A DNA stretch of 64,000 nt from positions 76,391,394 to 76,455,393 of the forward strand of contig OY856187.1 of assembly GCA_963693315.1 (NCBI GenBank), written 5' to 3'. The translations under genes were made by a program, and so were the position numbers. The notes beneath the pieces were generated by a model. That model was not told the DNA's origin. It made no database searches and worked only from the letters and a program-made list of their open reading frames with translations. Of this stretch, positions 58,257 through 64,000 are shown piece by piece (within the stretch, counting starts at the first letter, position 1; every line of letters starts with the position of its first letter). This stretch comes from Diogma glabrata (taxonomy: Eukaryota; Arthropoda; Insecta; Diptera; Cylindrotomidae).

Positions 58257-58537
58257 TGTTATGTATTTTCTTAACGGAGCTTCGGTCAAATATGTCATAA
58301 CAAATCCATATTGTGTTTTTAGTTCTATGAGCTAAAGATCCTTATAAATGTTCCTGGAAACATTTGTTCGCTCTTTTTTTGCTTTGTTCTGTCAGTGACA
58401 ACAACAACAACATATATAATTATAATTGTCAAAAAATAAAGTGTATATATTTCTGGAATAAAGTGTGTTATTTTAATCAATATCAGAATCTCCTATGAGA
58501 TATAGGAGGTAACCTTCCAGTTAACATAGATGCAACA
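58257..58537 (+). repeat. 3' LTR
   Basis: TGTTATGTATTT ... TAGATGCAACA. It contains AATAAA within gtcaaaaaataaagtg as a likely polyadenylation signal. Confidence 0.9.
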
Positions 58538-58882
58538 CATTTATTGATAAAAATAAAATGGCGCCCAAACAGGGAGATGAAGTTAAGTGTATTTAGACAG
58601 TAATATTATAGTAATGTCGCAGTAATGCATTGTAATTTTTTTAAGTTTGCTTTTAGGAGTAAAATTTACTATTATGTTTTGTAATTCAATTGGATCTTGG
58701 AGTTTGTAAAACTTAAATGCTAATATATAAAAAGAAAATCAGATTATTGTGTTTAAAATAAGGTATTTTATTTACTCAAATGCGGTAAAATTGATTTCAG
58801 ATTTCTGCTTTTGCTGAAAGCTTTATTAAGCTATTATGAAATAATGAATGGATTATGATATAATTAATGGATAACATAAAAA
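58538..58882 (+). repeat. Array unit 1 with primer-site-like motif
   Basis: Begins just after the 3' LTR. tggcgcccaaacagggag at 58559-58576 is followed by atgaagttaagtgtat, cagtaatattatagtaatgt, aaaatttactatta and aaaataaggtattttattta. Confidence 0.85.
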
Positions 58883-59452
58883 TGACGCCCAAACAGGGAC
58901 AAGCATAAATTAATGTATATTAACAGTAATGTTATAGTAATGTCGGAGTAATACATTGTTATTTATTTTAAAGTTTGTATTTTGTAGTAAAATTTACTAT
59001 TAAGTGTCTTTTTATATGTTTTGCACTACAACCGGACCTTGAAGCTTGTAAAATTTATATATAAGAAAAAGAAATAAGATTTATTTTTAAATAAGGTATT
59101 TTAAACTTAAATGCCTTAACATTGATGTCAGAATTGGTGTTTTGATTTTACTGAAAGCATTATTAATCTTTCACAAGACGATTGCTTTAGATATACATTT
59201 CATAAAGTGAAGAAATATTAGAGTCAGTTACCAAATTTCAATTTAAGGACCTTCAACTGTAAATGGTTTAGGCACTTTGTTATCCCCTATCCTCATAACT
59301 TCCATTTTCACCATATCCAATATAATAAATTGATATATGTTATAATATAAACAAATACTAAAGAAAATAATGTGGCGGATAAGTTAATGGAATATAAAAT
59401 GGAAACATAAAACCATATATATGGTTAAGGTAATTAATGGAAAACGTGATAA
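58883..59452 (+). repeat. Array unit 2 with primer-site-like motif
   Basis: tgacgcccaaacagggac (58883-58900), then cagtaatgttatagtaatgt, aaaatttactattaagtgtc, taaataaggtattttaaact and catatccaatataataaatt, ending taattaatggaaaacgtgat. It is longer than unit 1 by about 240 bp because unit 1 is cut short. Confidence 0.85.
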
Positions 59453-59640
59453 TGGCGCCCAAACAGGGACATGAAGTTAAATGTATATAAACAGTAATAT
59501 TATAATGATTTCGCATTAATATATTGTAAACTTTTTCTTTAGTTTGTATTTAGTAGTAATGTTTACTGTTAAGTGCCCGTTAATATGTTTTGATTGCTCT
59601 TAATCTTGAAGCTGTAATTAATTTTCTCAAAATTTGTTTG
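59453..59640 (+). repeat. Array unit 3, truncated, with primer-site-like motif
   Basis: tggcgcccaaacagggac (59453-59470), then atgaagttaaatgtatat, cagtaatattataatgattt and gtttactgttaagtgcccgt; similarity fades near 59640. Confidence 0.85.
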
Positions 59641-62600
59641 TGTGTTCAACGATTTTTACATTTATAAAATTTAATTTTTGGAAATTTTGAAGCTTTAATT
59701 TTAGAGAGCTTCAACGTTACAGATCCCTTCACAGTCTAGATGAATACATAAGATGTAAGAATATGATTTGCACTGCCAAATGGAGGCAGAAAGAAACAGT
59801 GCGTGATCGAGTACATGTCATAAAATTTATTGTAAGCTTAAAGGAAATAGGTAACTAACGAATGACAGTTACTAATAAAGTTTTGCAAATTCTAGGTAAT
59901 TTGACACAATTTTTTATTTATTTTCGTTGAAATGTTTTATCAACATAGACTCAAGCTTTATACTGACGCAATGGGAGCTTAAAGTGAGTACGCATGACTT
60001 TAAAATGAATCAAAGCTTTAAAAGTACCCAAACATTTTTCTGATAAGATATAAATTAATAACATACCTAAATGATTTATATGAGGCATTCAAACGAAAGA
60101 AGAAATATAATAAAATATTCAAAAAATATTAGTGATGATTTTTGAGTATGGGTTGCCTTTTAATAATAAATATTACCTTGCAACACATACTCGGAAATTA
60201 AAATCTTTTTCGTAGCTTAAATTACGTACATTTAAGATCATGTCCAAACATTTAATTAAATAGTTCTTTTGTTCATGAACTCTTTCGCCTTCTAGATGTA
60301 TAGTGTCTTTTCAACTCAACCATTAATTCATCTCGTAGAAACAAAGAACAACAATTACTCAATCTGGAAATTTTGTATTTTTTTTTTCATCTAAAAATTA
60401 AATAAAATTTGGATAGCATTTTTTTGTTTGTTTTAATGATTTCCCATTTATCTTGTAACACCATCTTACATCTCTGACGAAGATCTGTTTTTATTTTTAT
60501 TTAGGGCTATTTTCGTCATTTATACAATTTTTGTTTTGTGCTTCTGATGTTGCTATTTTATTTTTTATTTTTATAAATTATGGCAGATTAAGGATTAAGA
60601 TTAGTATATACGTAGAAGCACAAAAAATGAAATTAAGAAAAATATAATTGAATTAAGACAATTACAAAGGAAATAGGCAGATTTTTGTTTTTTGGAGTAG
60701 AAGAAGTAGATTAGATTGGATTGTAGATGAAACATTTAAGTTAATTTAAGGATATTTTTTTACTGAGAGTTTGATTAACATTTAGATAATAATGAAAAAT
60801 GCTGTTTACATTTTTTTCTGTGTGAGAGGTTCTGTCAGTAGCTTAGATAATCTTGAGTGATAATTTTATGAATTAAAGGTTGTTGACATATTTTCATTTA
60901 TTATTAAATAATATAAATTAAATTATTAAAAAAATACTGTTGACCATCGAAATTATATATATACTTTACTAGATGCAACTCGTGTTCTGCTGTTAAACTT
61001 TTTAACTGTGAAGCGTTGAAACGTTAAACATTTCTTCATTTACTTCCATTCAAAACAAACTTACAACTTCACTGCTTCACATTTACAGAATTTAGCTACT
61101 GTGGACCCAAAACATCAAAATATGAACTGGACTATTTTTTATCAACGTCATACTTGACATTCAAGTAGTAAAGGTGAAATAAAATATAGGTTTTTAAAAA
61201 ATGTTGAAGTGTTTAATTTGAGAGAAGGGTGGTTTGGAAGATTTCTAGTTATTCAAATTCAGAGTAATTAAAATCAAATTGCAAGATCTGGTTACCTCTA
61301 GTTGAGGAAAAAAATTGATCTGTGCAGAAATTTACATGAGCAGGAATAAGAAGATAAATCTGGATTCACTTATTTCACTCGGATTTGAGTCTGACTGAAA
61401 TGTTAGCTGCATGTTTCACGAATAATAGAAAACGAAACGAAACAAAATTTATTTAATGATAAGAATAATAAACAGACAATGAAAAAAATTCAAACATCAG
61501 CTTAAACATTTTCTAAAACGGCTGGTTTTATTTAACTTTCATGAGACGCTACGACTTTCGTAATAATAAATTGGACGAAAGAAATTTTTTGTGAAGGCAA
61601 TAAAAACACACACAAAAAACAAACGGGTATTTTGAAAAATTAATTTTGTGATTTAAAAAAATATTCTTTTTATTTAATATTTTTTGTATGTCACTTTACT
61701 GATGTTTAAATTTTTTTTTATAATATTAAGAAAATTGCGGAAAATTAATATTATTTTTTAAATGTAAGTCAAATATTTTAATTTTTTGAATTCTGATTTT
61801 TTTTTCATTTAAATTCTATTGTTCAAAATATGGCTTCATTTACAAATGCAATCACACACATGTGTTTTTATTTTACAACTTCAAAATACGACCGCAATCT
61901 TCATTTATCGTATTGATGTTATCAAAAATATTAGTCTAGGAAAGTTAGTCACAAAAGTCTTAAAAGTCATACATCAAGTTTTTGAAGTAAAAACTTCTTT
62001 AGACGTGTTATGCAATTTTGTATGAGGCAAAATTTATATATTCGCGTTACCATTTTTAATATGCATTTTTGAAGAACAAAAAAATATTTTTTTTCAAATA
62101 CGAAATACATCTATCATTTTTTTACTGTTTTGTAGGTCGTGAGTTCAATTCCTGAAACCAACATAATATTTATTGTTTTTTTTTTAACTTTTATTAAATA
62201 CCATTAAAATAATTTTTTTTATTCATGAATTCATAAAAATAATAAAAATCTCTGTTTACGAATTTTAAAAAATTGATCTATAATGCAGTTTTTTAAAGTT
62301 ATATTGCTACTGTCTTTTGCAATTTGCATTCGAGTCATCATGCTAAATAAATATTGAATAAATATAAAATTGGAAGTATGTCCTTTAAGCATTAATACAT
62401 TAATTATCATGAAAATTTGAGAAGTTGTTGTGAACACTTAATTTGCTTTTTATTTAACTATCGTTTTAAACTGTAGCTTGCTTTGATCAATGTTTTTTTT
62501 TGTTGAACATAATTTTAATGAAATTAAAAATAACGTAAAAAAGAAAGTATAACCTGAAACAATTACATTTGTATACCAAAATTATATGTATTGGAATTTA

Positions 62601-64000
62601 ACACATCATGATGTTACAAATTTTATCATCTTCACCAAATATCTTGTTGGTTTGGAATTGAATGTAATACATGTTTCAAAAATTAAGTGAAACTTAATAC
62701 TTGTAGCTTGATACTTGATAACATCGATTATATCGATTTTAAGCTCAAAATTACGAGACGGAAATCGCATAAATTCTATACAAAAAAGCATAACCTATGT
62801 ATGATTAAACATGGATGGCAATCATAATAATTAAAATAATTAAAAATGGTGGCACTTAGCTGATAGTGATTTGCAAACGGCAACAATGCGCATTAATACC
62901 AATGAATTTATTTAGCTTTCCGCAGAAAGATTTGTAAAATTTAAAATTGTTGATCTATGGGTGTGAAAACCACGCGTACTTAGTCCCTGCTACTGGCATA
63001 TGAGTTATCTTGAGATATCGTATACCACTGGCAATAGAAGTGCAATCTTATTAGCCAAAGCGATATCTTAGGGGTGCTGGCGGATGAAGTATTTGCAATC
63101 AACAATACCATCCCTTACTCTAAGTTATGGAATATTCTTTGATGATACGCTATTTTTTATAAAATAAAATGTGTTTGGTAGTAGAAATTGCAAGGTGTGT
63201 CACAACAACACATAAAAAACTTTTAAGAACAAGGTCCCACAACAGCATGATTTCTAAGGTGTTGATAGACGCAAATTTTTATATGATATGTTTTGATTAT
63301 TTATATATCAAAATTTGTATGAAAGTTGCTTGGGATGTTGATAGATGTGAAACCCAGAATAATTTTAATGATTTTAATTTAAACATTCTGAAATTTGAAC
63401 TTGCGAAATAATTGGAAGATACAAATAAACACAGCTATTTCACAGATTTAAGTTTTCACTTCTGTCGGCAGTTCTTAACACTGCTTTCTTTTTTTGTATT
63501 GATGTCTGAAATTTCTATGCACATTTTGTATACAAGTTAACATAATTTAAAAATGTTAAATTAAAACAAATAAGTATGACAATAGCACACAAAGTCCTTT
63601 AAGCTTAGACTAAATATACATTAGAATATTTAAAAAAATATAAAAATTAGTAAAATAAAAAAGTGCACGAAATGTGCATACACTCGCGCACCATGCACAT
63701 AATGTTTGTCGGGTATCTACTACCAGCGGTTCGTGATCGAATTATTAGTATGTAATTTGAAAAGGAACCCAAAACACTGACTATTTAGGCTTATTTCGAA
63801 TTTGTTTAGTTAACAGAAACCATTACTTCCAAACATTAATTTATTTTTAAAACATGTTTCTGTTAACATAAACATTCAAAAAAAATTTTATATTTGCAGA
63901 CCTATCCACAGTTTCTTTAAATTTTATTTTGCTAAACGGTTGAAATTATTTTAAAAAAAAATAACATTCAAGATCCTATTTTCAATCTTCCACAGAAAAT
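59641..64000. other. AT-rich intergenic DNA, no gene seen
   Basis: About 4.4 kb without a recognisable gene, element or RNA. Frames of 60-80 codons (plus 61819-62025, minus 62231-62437, minus 62606-62791, plus 63169-63411) are low-complexity. A lone B-box-like gtgagttcaattcctg near 62140 has no A-box. Confidence 0.55.

Larger units (their letters stand above)
51308..58537 (+). mobile_element. Ty3/gypsy retrotransposon, mag/K02A2-like, degenerate
   Basis: Both LTRs are present (51308-51587 and 58257-58537), with a purine tract before the 3' LTR, and gag, protease, RT, RNase H and integrase remnants in order. By hand alignment the LTRs differ at about 30 of 280 positions (about 89% identity), so the insertion is old. 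Protein motifs resemble the mag/K02A2.6 type, whose zinc knuckles, protease and RT context match. About 2.5 kb of the internal length is two later foldback insertions plus a tandem duplication. The integrase catalytic core is deleted. No clean target site duplication was found (left ...aatta, right catttattg). Confidence 0.9.

Noticed and set aside
62128..62165. tRNA gene or SINE at gtcgtgagttcaattcctg
   Set aside because: Only a B-box-like core is present; no A-box, acceptor stem or anticodon arm could be found within 80 bp.

Overview
This window reads as a strongly AT-rich, gene-poor piece of an insect genome, most likely a fly (inference). The support is the host range of the recognisable mobile elements (CsRn1/Kabuki-like and mag/K02A2-like Ty3/gypsy retrotransposons, a non-LTR retrotransposon, a hAT fragment), the abundance of long-arm foldback elements, and a GGAGTC microsatellite. 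No intact host gene could be supported. Almost everything recognisable is a broken transposon, an inverted-repeat element, a minisatellite or a pseudogene.

Layout, left: 1-7020 is mostly empty AT-rich DNA with two dispersed-repeat copies. 7021-9363 is an element with terminal inverted repeats (TIRs) of about 250-280 bp around a satellite. 10.0-11.9 kb is a cluster of tandem and duplicated repeats. 12200-12568 is a hAT transposase fragment. 12.6-13.9 kb holds foldback repeats related to copies at 4.8 kb and 42 kb. 14942-17995 is a minus-strand CsRn1/Kabuki-like Ty3/gypsy relic with a tRNA-Trp-like primer site.

Layout, middle: 19177-19604 is a near-perfect palindrome, 20996-21234 is a small TA-flanked MITE, and 21504-23493 is a 2 kb TIR element carrying tRNA-like segments. 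27783-31216 is a very large palindrome (arms about 1.5 kb, flanked by TA). Further right are a 165 bp identical direct repeat, a tRNA-Lys(CTT) pseudogene at 33.4 kb, a 37 bp minisatellite (33.8-34.7 kb) and an old duplication (37.8-40.1 kb). 41.8-42.7 kb is another foldback.

Layout, right: 42942-45270 holds minus-strand open segments with gene-like composition that I could not identify, including one LDL-receptor-class-A-like signature with a cysteine replaced by a stop. 45.7-46.2 kb is a non-LTR reverse transcriptase relic. 51308-58537 is a plus-strand mag-like Ty3/gypsy element with both LTRs, a polypurine tract, and broken gag, protease, RT, RNase H and integrase. Its RNase H is interrupted by two foldback elements side by side. 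It sits inside an older tandem repeat array (50.8-51.3 and 58.5-59.6 kb) whose units carry a tRNA-Lys-type primer-site-like motif. 59.7-64 kb shows nothing I can name.

The pieces do not form a pathway. The window is a record of nested insertion and decay. The most unusual structures are the 3.4 kb palindrome, the primer-site-bearing tandem array with a retrotransposon nested in it, and the unidentified coding-like block at 43-45 kb. All calls were made by eye; no alignment or database search was run.
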